DNA of 64,000 bases from Duganella sp. OV510 (GTDB taxonomy: Bacteria; Pseudomonadota; Gammaproteobacteria; Burkholderiales; Burkholderiaceae_D). Made by a program: the position numbers and the translations under genes. The stretch spans positions 62,001 through 126,000 of the forward strand of contig NZ_FNEQ01000006.1 of NCBI RefSeq assembly GCF_900100205.1, given 5' to 3'. Every line of letters starts with the position of its first letter. Within the stretch, counting starts at the first letter, position 1. Of this stretch, positions 34,881 to 43,680 are shown one piece after another. The notes beneath the pieces were generated by a model that did no database searches, had not been told where the DNA came from, and saw only the letters and a list, made by a program, of their open reading frames with translations.

Positions 34881-35887
34881 GCCGGCTCCCGCAAACCGGC
34901 GCCCCAGACTTCCGGCCCCGACCAGACCGCGCCATCGCGGTACTGCACGCTGGGGCTGCGGTCGTTGCTGAGGAAGGTGGGGCCGTCCAGGTCGACGATG
35001 TCGCAGGCCTGGCCGAGCACGAAGCTGGGCGCCATCGCCAGGCTGGAGCCGCCCATATTGCCGACCATGACGCCGAGGCCGAGTTTGCGCGCGGCGGACG
35101 ACATCAGCAGGCCTTCGGTCAAGCCGCCGCATTTGTCGAGCTTGATGTTGACCACCTGGTAGCGGCCTACCGCATGCGGCAATTCGTCCAGTGTCAGAAC
35201 GCTTTCGTCGGCGGCGAGTGGAATGGGTGATTTGTAGCCGGCCAATTCGCTGTCCCGGCCGCGCGCCAGTGGTTGCTCCAGCAGACTCACCTTATGCGTG
35301 ACCAGCCCGGCCAGCAAGGCATCCAGCTGATCGATGGTGAAGCCCTGGTTGCCATCGACGCCGAGCCAGACGTCCGGCCGCGCCGCGCGGATGGCGGCCA
35401 CGCGCGCCAGGTCGAGTTCCACCTCGCCGGTCAGCTTGACCTTGATGGCGCGGGCCTGTACCCAGCGCTGCGCTTCGGCCGCCATCAGTTGCGGATCGTT
35501 GGCGCCCAGCGTGAAGGTGGTGCGTAGCGCACGCGGCGCCTGCTGGCCGGCCAGCCGCCACACCGGCGTGCCGGCGCGCGCTGCCTCCAGTTCCCACAGC
35601 GCGCAATCGACCGCGTTGCGGGCGCCGCCGTGCGGCATCAGGTGGCGTAGTTCCTCGCGGCTGGGGCCAGCCTCGATCAGCGCGCGGCAACGCGCCAGTT
35701 CGGCCAGCATGTGCGCTGCGTCGTCTTTGAGGTAGTACACGCCGTCGCCTTCGCCGCGTCCCTGGTGCGCGCCATCGCGCAGCGTGACCACCACCGCGTT
35801 GAAGCGCTCGAACAGGTAGCCGGAAATCCGGAACGGTTGCGCCAGTTGTAGCGATTCGGCCGCTACCGCCATCGTCAGGCGGGCCAT
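34877..35887 (-). CDS. dgcA: Dipeptide epimerase (enolase superfamily), DgcA-like
   Basis: 336 residues from ATG 35887 (sharing a base with the preceding stop); the open frame beyond is inside the neighbour. Catalytic lysines are in AIKVKLTGE and VVNIKLDKCGG; metal ligands in GVDGNQGF, LLEQPLAR and LAADES; the C-terminal DLDGPTFL matches L-Ala-D/L-Glu epimerases. It interconverts the D and L form of the second residue of dipeptides, typically from cell-wall turnover. Gene order with DUF1611 suggests a DgcN-DgcA pair. Confidence 0.9.
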   Translation of the reverse strand: MARLTMAVAAESLQLAQPFRISGYLFERFNAVVVTLRDGAHQGRGEGDGVYYLKDDAAHMLAELARCRALIEAGPSREELRHLMPHGGARNAVDCALWELEAARAGTPVWRLAGQQAPRALRTTFTLGANDPQLMAAEAQRWVQARAIKVKLTGEVELDLARVAAIRAARPDVWLGVDGNQGFTIDQLDALLAGLVTHKVSLLEQPLARGRDSELAGYKSPIPLAADESVLTLDELPHAVGRYQVVNIKLDKCGGLTEGLLMSSAARKLGLGVMVGNMGGSSLAMAPSFVLGQACDIVDLDGPTFLSNDRSPSVQYRDGAVWSGPEVWGAGLREPA

Positions 35888-37863
35888 CAGTAGTTCACCG
35901 TCAGCGCGATCAGGCCGAAGCGCAGCGCGGTGTAGAACATCAGCAGCGCCGAAGCGAATACCAGCACGCTCCATAGCTTGCGCGCCCAGCCGCCATCGCG
36001 CATGGTCAGTTGCAGGTTGCGCGCGCTGACTAGCATGCTGCCGACGAGGATGATGATGCCGAGCACCTGCAACAGCCATAGCCACGGATCGGAAATCGCG
36101 GTGGCGTATTTGAGGCTGCTGAACATGGCGCTGATCATGCTGGTCCAGCCGATCAGCAGGGCCAGCGTCAGGCCGGCTGCGATCCGCGTACCGATTACGG
36201 TGCGGCGGGCAGGGCTGGTGGCTGGTTTTGGCAAGTGGTGGACGCGGCGTACCAGCCAGCCGGTTGGCCAGGCCAGCAAGGTCAACAGCATTACGGCGAC
36301 GCCGGCGCCGAGCGCGGGCAGCAGCCAGGCGCCGGATTTACCGGCCGGCACGCGGTCGAACACCATGAAGGGCGACATGAAGTCCATGCTCCAGCGCACC
36401 ACCTGGCCATCCTTGACGGTGGCTGCCAGGCGGTCATGGCCGTCGCGGTCGCGCCAGACGAAGGGTGCAATTTCCACCCACTTGCGCGGCTGGCCGTCGC
36501 GGCCGACCAGTGCAGGGATCAGCAGGCCGCCCTTGTCGTCGAGGCCGACCTTGACCTGGCTCAGCATGCCGACCACGGAGAAGAAGTTGGAATCCGAACG
36601 GCGGCTGCTTTCCCAGTTGCCGCTCATCAGGCGCGCATGTGCGGCAGCGGTTTGATCGTCGACGCGGCCGTCGGCCGGGCTGCTATCGGCGAAATAGCGG
36701 TCGGCAAAGTCATGGAACAGGGCGGTGCGCAGCGTGCCCACCGCGCCATCCTTGCCGGGGCTGTTGAACGAGGCGTACAGGCCGACGCCGTCCTTGAGGA
36801 ACAGGTGCAGCGAGGTGTGGAAGGCTTCGGTGTCGCCAAGGTGGGCGATGACTTCGCGGCCGTTGGTATTGGTTTCAAAGAAGCCCAGTTGCATGCGGTT
36901 CAGCGGGCCGATCAGCGACTGTGGATCGACCTTGTTGAGGGCGCTGTTATGCATGGCGGCGGCAGTGCCGGCCGTCAGGATGCGTTGCTGGTCCAGTTGG
37001 CCCTGTTGCAGGTGGGCGATCATGAAGCGCGCCATGTCGGTGCCCGAGGCGGACAGCGAACCAGCCGGCGCCGGGCCGATGATCTCGAACGCTCTAGGCG
37101 GCGTGCCGGGCTTGTCATAGCCGACCGACATTTGTGATGCCAGCGCGGCTGGCAGCGGCTGGCGGAAGCTGGCGCTGCGCATGCCCAGCGGCGCGAAGAT
37201 GTGGCGTTCGACGTAGTCGTCAAATGACAGGCCGGAGGCGCGTTCGACGATGTAGCCGGCCAGCGCGGTGGCGTAATTTGAATAGGCCGGCGTGCTGCCA
37301 GGTGGGTAGATACGCTCCGGCACCCAGGCTTTCAGCAGGTCGCCCAGCTTGGGCGCCGGCGCCGGGGCGTAATCGATGATGTCCTTGGCGGCTTCCTCGA
37401 AGCCACCGGTGTGGGTCATCAGATGGCGCAGCGTGATCGGCTTGCCGCCGTGTCCTGGGATCTTGAAATCCAGGTAGCGGTTGATGTCGGTGTCGAGATC
37501 GAGCTTTTGCTGCTCCACCAGTTGCATCACGGCGGTCCAGGTGATCAGCTTGGAGACGGAGCCGGGACGGAACAGCGTGCGGTCCGGATCGACCGGGATG
37601 CGCTTTTCAGCATTGGCGTAGCCGAAGCCGCGTGCGCTGACGATCTGGCCATCCTTGACCACCACCACCACGGCGCCCGGAATGCCGCCGGTGCTCAGCG
37701 CGTAGGGCATGTAACCGTCGAGCCAGCTATCGAGGTCCTGCTTGTCGAGGGCGCGCGGCGCGGCGGCGGCGGCTGGCGCCTGGACTGGCGTGGGCTGGGC
37801 AGACAGCGCGGGGCTGCCGCTCAGGCAAAGTGCTGCCAATAGTATCAACTTGCGTAATTCCAT
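35887..37863 (-). CDS. Membrane-anchored serine hydrolase (beta-lactamase family)
   Basis: 658 residues. Signal peptide (LILLAALCLSGSPALSA), then a beta-lactamase-type domain to about residue 390 with Ser-x-x-Lys in RPGSVSKLITW and Tyr-x-Asn in PAYSNYATAL. A second domain follows, and the last ~130 residues hold four hydrophobic helices (starting LLPALGAGVAVMLLTLLAWP), so it is inner-membrane anchored with the active site outside. It is the first gene of the seven- or eight-gene peptide operon. The substrate may be D-amino-acid peptides or amides. Confidence 0.88.
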   Translation of the reverse strand: MELRKLILLAALCLSGSPALSAQPTPVQAPAAAAAPRALDKQDLDSWLDGYMPYALSTGGIPGAVVVVVKDGQIVSARGFGYANAEKRIPVDPDRTLFRPGSVSKLITWTAVMQLVEQQKLDLDTDINRYLDFKIPGHGGKPITLRHLMTHTGGFEEAAKDIIDYAPAPAPKLGDLLKAWVPERIYPPGSTPAYSNYATALAGYIVERASGLSFDDYVERHIFAPLGMRSASFRQPLPAALASQMSVGYDKPGTPPRAFEIIGPAPAGSLSASGTDMARFMIAHLQQGQLDQQRILTAGTAAAMHNSALNKVDPQSLIGPLNRMQLGFFETNTNGREVIAHLGDTEAFHTSLHLFLKDGVGLYASFNSPGKDGAVGTLRTALFHDFADRYFADSSPADGRVDDQTAAAHARLMSGNWESSRRSDSNFFSVVGMLSQVKVGLDDKGGLLIPALVGRDGQPRKWVEIAPFVWRDRDGHDRLAATVKDGQVVRWSMDFMSPFMVFDRVPAGKSGAWLLPALGAGVAVMLLTLLAWPTGWLVRRVHHLPKPATSPARRTVIGTRIAAGLTLALLIGWTSMISAMFSSLKYATAISDPWLWLLQVLGIIILVGSMLVSARNLQLTMRDGGWARKLWSVLVFASALLMFYTALRFGLIALTVNY

Positions 37864-37939
37864 GGACCATCTCTCCCGTTCGATGTGGATTTGCTATTGC
37901 TTACGTCACTGTATAAAATGCCTTTGCCAATTCGAAATA

Positions 37940-37981
37940 AAATTCTCTAATCAGGACAATATCATCCTAAATGGAGAATTT
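37940..37981. promoter_or_regulatory. 42-bp symmetric dyad, probable operator of the peptide locus
   Basis: AAATTCTC (37940-37947) and GAGAATTT (37974-37981) are perfect reverse complements. Inside them AGGA (37953-37956) mirrors TCCT (37965-37968) at the same distance from both outer arms (5 bases each side, 8-base centre). It lies between the divergent serine hydrolase operon and the XRE-cupin gene, 24 bases before the regulator ATG. It is a strong candidate binding site for that regulator. Confidence 0.65.
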
Positions 37982-38005
37982 GTCAACGCATGGAATTTAA
38001 AAAAG

Positions 38006-38635
38006 ATGTCATCTGAGATCCCAACGCTGGGCGCTTTAATGCGCAGTTTGCGCAGCCGCAAGGGCTGGACGCTGAAGGAAATGAGTGAAAAAAGCGGGAT
38101 TCCGGTCTCCACGCTATCCAAAGTCGAGCACGACCGTTTGACGCTTTCATACGACAAGTTGTATCAACTTGGGCAGAAACTCGGCATGCGCATGTCGGAA
38201 CTGTTTGCGGAAGAAAGCGAGGAAGACAAGACCGCCAGCGCGATCACTGCGCGCCGCAGCCTGGGCGATCTGCAACACGCGGTGCGCATCGAGACGCCCA
38301 ACTACGATTACTACTACCTGTGCGCGGAATTACGCCGCAAGCGCATGATTCCGGTGATTGCGAAAGTGCGCGCCAAGACCGCCAAGCAGTTTGGCGACCT
38401 TTCGCATCACTCGGGGGAGGAATTTACCTATGTGATCAAGGGCAGCGTAGTGATCAACACCGAGTTCTATGACCCGGTGGTGCTGACGGAAGGGCAGTCA
38501 ATCTATTTTGATTCGAGCATGGGCCACGCCTACCTGACCACCGAAGGCTGCGAGGAGGCGACGGTGCTGACCGTGATGTCCAGCGCCGACGAGGAGCAGA
38601 TGCAAACCCTGCTGACGCAGCACGCCAACGTTTAG
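38006..38635 (+). CDS. XRE-family regulator with C-terminal cupin
   Basis: 209 residues from ATG 38006; the open frame to 37742 lies in the neighbour and operator. HTH text is TLGALMRSLRSRKGWTLKEM then SGIPVSTLSKVEHDRLTLSY. The cupin barrel (residues ~125-200) has HHSGEEFTYVIKGSV and GQSIYFDSSMGHAYL. Such regulators (PuuR-like) bind small amino compounds and control the neighbouring catabolic operon, here the peptide locus. A short out-of-phase ORF of eight codons (37990-38016) overlaps its start. Stop overlaps the flavin monooxygenase stop by 4 bp. Confidence 0.9.
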   Translation: MSSEIPTLGALMRSLRSRKGWTLKEMSEKSGIPVSTLSKVEHDRLTLSYDKLYQLGQKLGMRMSELFAEESEEDKTASAITARRSLGDLQHAVRIETPNYDYYYLCAELRRKRMIPVIAKVRAKTAKQFGDLSHHSGEEFTYVIKGSVVINTEFYDPVVLTEGQSIYFDSSMGHAYLTTEGCEEATVLTVMSSADEEQMQTLLTQHANV

Positions 38636-39969
38636 GCAGGTTTCCGGCGCGGCCCTTGGCCGAGGACCTGCTCGCGCAGGGTGCCGCCGCTGTACTCACG
38701 GCGGTAGCGGCCGCGCCGCTGCAGCTCGGGGACGATCAGGTCGACCACGCCGCGCATGCTTTCGTGCGACAGCGCATAGGCGAGGTTGAAGCCGTCGATG
38801 CCGGTTTCGTCCTGCCACATTTCCAGCTGGTCGGCCACCTGTTGTGGGTCGCCGACCAGCACTGGCCCGCGTCCGCCAAGGCCGATGAATTCCGCCGCTT
38901 CGCGCACGGTCCACTTGCGATGCGGATCGGCGGCGCTGAACGAGGCCAGCGCCGAGCGGCCGGCGTCGGAGTCGATATATTCGATGGTGGCGTCCAGCGC
39001 GAATTTACTGAAGTCGACGCCGGTCCAGCCGGACAGCAGCGCCAATGCGGCTTCGATGTCGATATGCCGCTTGTATTCCTCGTGCAGGGCCTGGGCTTCG
39101 GCCGCCGTTGGCGCGGTGATGATCAACGCCTGGGCGTAGATTTTGAGGTCGTCGCCATCGCGGCCGGCTGCGCGTACGGCGGTGCGCAGATCGTCAACAT
39201 ATTTCCGGACCACCTTGATGCTTGGACCGCTGACGAAGGTGCATTCCGCATGTTGCGCGGCGAACGCAGTGCCGCGCGGCGAGGTGCCGGCTTGATAGAG
39301 CAGCGGCGTGCGCTGTGGTGATGGTTCGCACAAGTGGAAGCCGGGCACCTTGAAGTATTTGCCTTCATGGCTGATCGGATGGATGCGTGACGGTTCGGCG
39401 TACACGCCGCGTTGCTTGTCGTTGACCACGGCGTCGTCGTCCCAGCTTTGCTCCCACAGCTTGTAGACCACTTCCATGTATTCGTCGGCCAGGTCGTAGC
39501 GTTCGTCGTGGCTCAGCTGCTGGTTCAGGCCGAGGTTGCGCGCGGCGCTGTCCAGGTAGCCGGTGACGATGTTCCAGCCGATGCGGCCGCGCGTCAGATG
39601 GTCCAGTGTCGACATGCGGCGCGCAAAGGTGTAGGGATGCTCATACGTCAACGCGCAAGTGACGCCGAAGCCGAGATGCCGGGTGGCCTGCGCCATCAGC
39701 GGCACCAGTGCCAGCGGGTCGTTCAGCGGCGCCTGCACCGCGTGGCGCAAGGCCGCGTCGGCGCTGCCCTGGTAGACGTCGTAGGCGCCCAGCACGTCGG
39801 CCAGGAAGATGGCGTCAAACAGGCCGCGCTCCAGTAGCTGCGCCAGTTCGGTCCAGTAATCAGCGTCCTTGTAGCGGTGCGCTTCGGCGCGCGGGTGAGT
39901 CCACAGTCCGGGCGACTGGTGACTCACGGTGTTCATCTGAAAAGCGTTGAAGCGTATGAGTTTCGGCAT
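38632..39969 (-). CDS. Flavin-dependent monooxygenase, NtaA/SnaA/DszA family
   Basis: 445 residues of the luciferase-like TIM barrel. Typical text: SPGLWTHPRAEAHRYKDADY, LDHLTRGRIGWNIVTGYLDSA (core GRIGWNIVTG) and PLLYQAGTSPRGTAFAAQHAE. These FMNH2-dependent enzymes cleave C-N or C-S bonds in nitrilotriacetate, dibenzothiophene sulfone or similar compounds. The gene is last in an operon with an importer and an SfnB-like enzyme, so an organosulfur substrate is likely; reduced FMN may come from SsuE encoded divergently. Confidence 0.88.
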   Translation of the reverse strand: MPKLIRFNAFQMNTVSHQSPGLWTHPRAEAHRYKDADYWTELAQLLERGLFDAIFLADVLGAYDVYQGSADAALRHAVQAPLNDPLALVPLMAQATRHLGFGVTCALTYEHPYTFARRMSTLDHLTRGRIGWNIVTGYLDSAARNLGLNQQLSHDERYDLADEYMEVVYKLWEQSWDDDAVVNDKQRGVYAEPSRIHPISHEGKYFKVPGFHLCEPSPQRTPLLYQAGTSPRGTAFAAQHAECTFVSGPSIKVVRKYVDDLRTAVRAAGRDGDDLKIYAQALIITAPTAAEAQALHEEYKRHIDIEAALALLSGWTGVDFSKFALDATIEYIDSDAGRSALASFSAADPHRKWTVREAAEFIGLGGRGPVLVGDPQQVADQLEMWQDETGIDGFNLAYALSHESMRGVVDLIVPELQRRGRYRREYSGGTLREQVLGQGPRRKPA

Positions 39970-40790
39970 TACTTTTCCAGGGCGAGCTGGTAGTCGGTCT
40001 TGGCGTAGTCGGTGAAGTGCTTGTTGGTGATGGCGAGGAATTCACGCGAGCGGTACGCGGCGGCGATGTCCCTGGCGAACTGCTTGTCCTTGTCTGCGGT
40101 GCGCACGGCCACCAGGTTGGCGTAAGCTGGCGAGATTTTCTCGGTAACCAGTGCATCCTTCAGCTTGAGGCCGGACGCCTGTGCATAGTTACCGTTGATG
40201 AAGGCGTAGTCGGCATCTTGCAGGGAGCGTGGCAGCTGCGCGGCTTCCAATGGCAGCAGCTTGAGTTTCCTGATATTGACAGCGACGTCCCGCTCCGATG
40301 CCTTGAGTGGATCGGTTTTCTCTTTCAGCTTGATCCAGCCCTGTTGATCCATCAGTACCAGCGCGCGCGCCTGGTTGGTCGGGTCGTTTGGCAGCGCGAT
40401 GCTGGTGCCTTCCTTCACGTCGCTCAAGGTCTTGTGCTTTTTGCTGTAGAGGGCAATCGGCGCGGTCGGAATCTTGATCAGCTCCGACAGGGCCAGCTTG
40501 TGGTCGGCCGAGAATTTGTTCAGATAGATGATGTGCTGGAAGACGTTGGCGTCCAGCGAGCCCTCGGCCAGCGCAAAGTTGGGCTGGATGTAGTCGTTGA
40601 ACTCAATGATTTTAACCTTGTAACCCTGTTTTTCCAGGATAGGCTTGATGCCGATTTTGAGCTGGTCGGCATAAGGGCCGGCGCTGGTGCCGATGACCAG
40701 CTCTTTGGGATCTTTTGCATAAGCGGTAAAGCTGACTGCAGCGGCCATTGCGGCCATTGCGGCCACCAGCAGGGTGCGGCGAGTATTCAT
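39969..40790 (-). CDS. MetQ/NlpA-family periplasmic binding protein
   Basis: 273 residues. The leader ends AVSFTAYA with no lipobox cysteine, so it is a soluble periplasmic protein, unlike lipoprotein MetQ. GTSAGPYADQLKIGIKPILE, SLDANVFQHIIYLNKF and LPNDPTNQARALVLMDQQGW are NlpA signatures. Relatives bind methionine or its sulfoxide; here an organosulfur compound is likely from context. It shares one base with the start of the monooxygenase gene after it. Confidence 0.9.
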   Translation of the reverse strand: MNTRRTLLVAAMAAMAAAVSFTAYAKDPKELVIGTSAGPYADQLKIGIKPILEKQGYKVKIIEFNDYIQPNFALAEGSLDANVFQHIIYLNKFSADHKLALSELIKIPTAPIALYSKKHKTLSDVKEGTSIALPNDPTNQARALVLMDQQGWIKLKEKTDPLKASERDVAVNIRKLKLLPLEAAQLPRSLQDADYAFINGNYAQASGLKLKDALVTEKISPAYANLVAVRTADKDKQFARDIAAAYRSREFLAITNKHFTDYAKTDYQLALEK

Positions 40791-40804
40791 TTGTTTCCTT
40801 GTTG

Positions 40805-41497
40805 TTAGCGTTTATCGATGCGTTTGGCGATGCGGTTGCCGGTGATCTGGATGGCCTGGACCATGATGATCAGGATGGCGACGGTGGCGACCATGATGTC
40901 GGTCTCGTAGCGGTAGTAGCCGTAGCGGATGGCGAGGTCGCCGATGCCGCCACCGCCCACTACGCCGGCGACGGCGGTGTAGGAGAGGAAGCTGATGGCC
41001 AGCACGGTCAGCGCCAGCACCAGGCCGGAGCGGGCTTCAAGCAGCAGCACGCGGACGATGATCTGAAATTCCGACGCACCCATGGCGTGCGCCGCTTCGA
41101 TGACACCTTTCGGCACGTCGCGCAGGTTCTGTTCGACCAGCCGTGCGAAGTAGGGAATCGCCGCGAACGATAACGGCACGGCTGCGGCCAGCGGTCCGAT
41201 CGACGTGCCGGCGATGCTGCGTGTGAACGGCCCCAGGACCACCAGCAGGATGATGAAGGGGAAGGAGCGGATGACGTTGACCACCCAGCCCACGATCAGC
41301 GCTGTAGGACGGTTGCGCAGGGACTGGCCATCGCCCACCAGGAACAGCAGGATGCCCAGCGGGCCGCCGATCAGCAGCGCGGACGATAGGCCGATACCGA
41401 GCATGAGCAGGGTCTGGCCGAAAGCATCCCAGATTTCCGGCGCCATATCGTTGATGTTGTTGAGGGATGCGCCCAGCTGGGAGAGGAATTCAGACAT
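40805..41497 (-). CDS. MetI-type ABC permease
   Basis: 230 residues from ATG 41497 ([12 protein letters not shown]); the open frame to 41644 lies inside the ATPase gene. Five membrane helices and the EAA loop [19 protein letters not shown] (EAA---G---) are clear. [20 protein letters not shown] is typical MetI text. It overlaps the ATPase gene by 8 bp and pairs with the binding protein at 39969. Confidence 0.92.
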   Translation of the reverse strand: MSEFLSQLGASLNNINDMAPEIWDAFGQTLLMLGIGLSSALLIGGPLGILLFLVGDGQSLRNRPTALIVGWVVNVIRSFPFIILLVVLGPFTRSIAGTSIGPLAAAVPLSFAAIPYFARLVEQNLRDVPKGVIEAAHAMGASEFQIIVRVLLLEARSGLVLALTVLAISFLSYTAVAGVVGGGGIGDLAIRYGYYRYETDIMVATVAILIIMVQAIQITGNRIAKRIDKR

Positions 41498-42287
41498 TGG
41501 CGGCCTCCGGCAGCGGGTTGATCGCCGCGAGCGCATTCGCCGCTGCGGTGGCGGCGAGTTCCCGGCCCAGCGCGGTCTGGCGCGGCGCGGCGAGGCTGGC
41601 GGCGTCGTTGAGCGCGAATTGTTCGGCGATGGCGCCATCTTCAATGACGGCGACGTGGTTGCAGATCTCGCCGATTACATCCAGCTCATGGCTGACGATG
41701 ACAATGGTGACGTTGAGCCGCTGGTTGATGTCCTTCAGCGTTGCCAGCAGCGAGCGCGTGGTTTCGGCGTCCAGCGCGGACGTCGGCTCGTCGCACAGCA
41801 ATACCGTCGGCTTGCTGGCCAGTGCGCGGGCGATCGCTACACGCTGTTTCTGGCCGCCCGACAGTTGCGCCGGGTAGCTTTCAGTCTTGTCGGCCAGGCC
41901 CACCAGGTCCAGGCAATCTGTCACGCGCGCGGCGATCTGCTGTTTGGTCTGGCCGCCATGGATGTGCAAGGGGAAGGCGACATTGTCAAACACGGTGGCG
42001 TTCTGCAGCAGATTGAACTGCTGGAAGATCATGCCGATATTGGCGCGGGCATCGCGCAGGTCGCGCTTGGACAGCGATGTCAGCTCGCGGCCGTCGACCG
42101 TGATGGCGCCGGCGTCCGGGCGTTCCAGCAGGTTGATCAGGCGTAGCAGCGTCGATTTGCCGGCGCCGCTTTTGCCGATCAGGCCAAAAATATCGCCGTG
42201 GTCCACGTCCAGCGATACGTCGCGCACCGCGTGGAAGGAGCCAAAGGATTTGCTCGCATGCTCGATGCGAATCAGCGGAGTAGTCAT
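41490..42287 (-). CDS. MetN-type ABC ATPase lacking the regulatory domain
   Basis: 265 residues. Walker [13 protein letters not shown], signature [15 protein letters not shown], Walker [13 protein letters not shown], and [10 protein letters not shown] switch. Methionine importers have ~340 residues with a C-terminal NIL/ACT-like domain that senses methionine; here only a ~40-residue tail ([20 protein letters not shown]) follows the ATPase, so that control is missing. Its start codon shares one base with the SfnB-like gene stop. Confidence 0.9.
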   Translation of the reverse strand: MTTPLIRIEHASKSFGSFHAVRDVSLDVDHGDIFGLIGKSGAGKSTLLRLINLLERPDAGAITVDGRELTSLSKRDLRDARANIGMIFQQFNLLQNATVFDNVAFPLHIHGGQTKQQIAARVTDCLDLVGLADKTESYPAQLSGGQKQRVAIARALASKPTVLLCDEPTSALDAETTRSLLATLKDINQRLNVTIVIVSHELDVIGEICNHVAVIEDGAIAEQFALNDAASLAAPRQTALGRELAATAAANALAAINPLPEAANV

Positions 42288-43483
42288 CAGGAATAAGCAG
42301 TAGGTTCAGGCAGCGTGCCGTCGAGCGCATAGCGTCCGAGGTCGCGGATTTTGTAGTCGACCGGATCGTGCAGGGTATGCACGCGGACATTGCGCCAGTA
42401 ACGGTCGAAGCCAAATTTGGCGGAGGTGGAGCGGGCGCCGGTCAGCTCGAAGATCTCGTTGCTGACATCGATCCCGGCCTGGTGCGCTAGTACCTTGGCC
42501 TCGGCCACCGACACGGCCAGTTCGCCACGCTGCTGCGCGGTGACGGCGGCGCCAAGGCGGAACAGGCGGTCCAGCTGTTCCGCCGCATGGTCGGCCAGCA
42601 CCGAGGCAGGGCGCAGCTTAAGCCACAGCTGGCCGAAGCGGTGCTGGATCAGCGGATCGGCGCCGGCCTTGTCGACACCGGAGGCGAACCATGGCCGCGC
42701 TTCCTGCGCGATGTACGCACGTGCGGCCTCGAACGCACCTTCGCCGATGCCGAGGTACAGATTCGTCATGATCAGTTGCGCCACCTGCGAGCGTAAAGTC
42801 GCCTGCGCGTTCGGCTTGATGCCGGGCGCCTGCAACACCTGCGTCGACGGCAGCGACACCTGATTGAAATGCACATTGCCGCTGTCGGTCTGCTTCTGGC
42901 CGAAGGCATCCCAGTCCGCCTGCACCGCCACGCCGTGCTGGCGCGTCGGCACCACGCCGATCAACGCCGACTGCGTGTCCGCATGCCAGGCCGAGATGGT
43001 CAGCCAGTCCGAGCCCACCGAGCCGGAGGAAAAACTCTTTACGCCGTCCAGTTGGAAGCCGTAATCGGCATCGGTGGCGATGGTGCGCTTGTCCAGTGGA
43101 TTGAGCGCATTGCCCCAGAAAAGATGCTGCTCCACGGTTTGCGTCAGGAAGCGGCGCTGCTGCTGCGCGCTGCCATATAGCTGTATGCCGGCCAGTTGCA
43201 GATGGTGGAAGCCAAAGATGTGGGCCAGCGCGCTGTCGGCGCGGGCCAGGATGCGGATCACCTGATACACCGTGGGCCAATCGGCGCCCTGGCCGCCGTA
43301 TGCGGTGGGGATGGACAGGGTCAGCAGGCCGGATTCGCGTATCCATTCGCGTTCCTGCGCCGCGTGGCCGCCGGCCTGGTCGCGGGCGTTCGCGGTGGCG
43401 GCCAGCCGCTGCGCCAGTTCGGCCGCGACTTGCAGCGGGTCGTGCGCACGATCATGCGACGGTTTGAGTAATGCACTAGACAT
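42287..43483 (-). CDS. SfnB/DszC-like acyl-CoA-dehydrogenase-fold monooxygenase
   Basis: 398 residues from ATG 43483 (MSSALLKPSHDRAHDP); the longer open frame upstream has no support. The acyl-CoA dehydrogenase fold is visible in LTLSIPTAYGGQGADWPTVY, the flavin and substrate loops DGVKSFSSGSVGSDWLTISA, and the C-terminal helices with FELTGARSTSAKFGFDRYW. SfnB and DszC enzymes oxygenate sulfur compounds with FMNH2. It is first in the five-gene organosulfur operon, divergent from ssuE. Confidence 0.88.
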   Translation of the reverse strand: MSSALLKPSHDRAHDPLQVAAELAQRLAATANARDQAGGHAAQEREWIRESGLLTLSIPTAYGGQGADWPTVYQVIRILARADSALAHIFGFHHLQLAGIQLYGSAQQQRRFLTQTVEQHLFWGNALNPLDKRTIATDADYGFQLDGVKSFSSGSVGSDWLTISAWHADTQSALIGVVPTRQHGVAVQADWDAFGQKQTDSGNVHFNQVSLPSTQVLQAPGIKPNAQATLRSQVAQLIMTNLYLGIGEGAFEAARAYIAQEARPWFASGVDKAGADPLIQHRFGQLWLKLRPASVLADHAAEQLDRLFRLGAAVTAQQRGELAVSVAEAKVLAHQAGIDVSNEIFELTGARSTSAKFGFDRYWRNVRVHTLHDPVDYKIRDLGRYALDGTLPEPTAYS

Positions 43484-43680
43484 GGTATGTCCATTAGATA
43501 GAGGTATCGGTCTTGCTAGTATGCAGACGCCCCTAAGCGCAGTACACGAAGAAATCCAGCTTTCCTTATGCGGAAAACTCATGCAAAGGATTTTGTATAT
43601 CGAAGCGTAAAACTATTCGTTTTGAATTCAAACTGACGGATTTATGCTGAACGCCACGATCAAATCTGGGGACCTACACC
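43484..43680. promoter_or_regulatory. Divergent control region of the two organosulfur operons
   Basis: This 197-bp region separates the sfnB-like and ssuE starts. It is more AT-rich than its surroundings and holds TTTCC-N6-GGAAA (43561-43576) and AAAAC-N5-GTTTT (43609-43623). Such regions bind CysB or Cbl, which activate ssu genes under sulfate limitation, but I cannot point to a definite site. Confidence 0.5.

Noticed and set aside
37990..38016. Eight-codon upstream ORF (MEFKKDVI) overlapping the XRE-cupin start
   Set aside because: Too short to judge; it may affect translation but nothing else supports it.
43484..43680. SAM or methionine riboswitch before the metNIQ-like operon
   Set aside because: The leader on either side is short and has no conserved SAM-box text.
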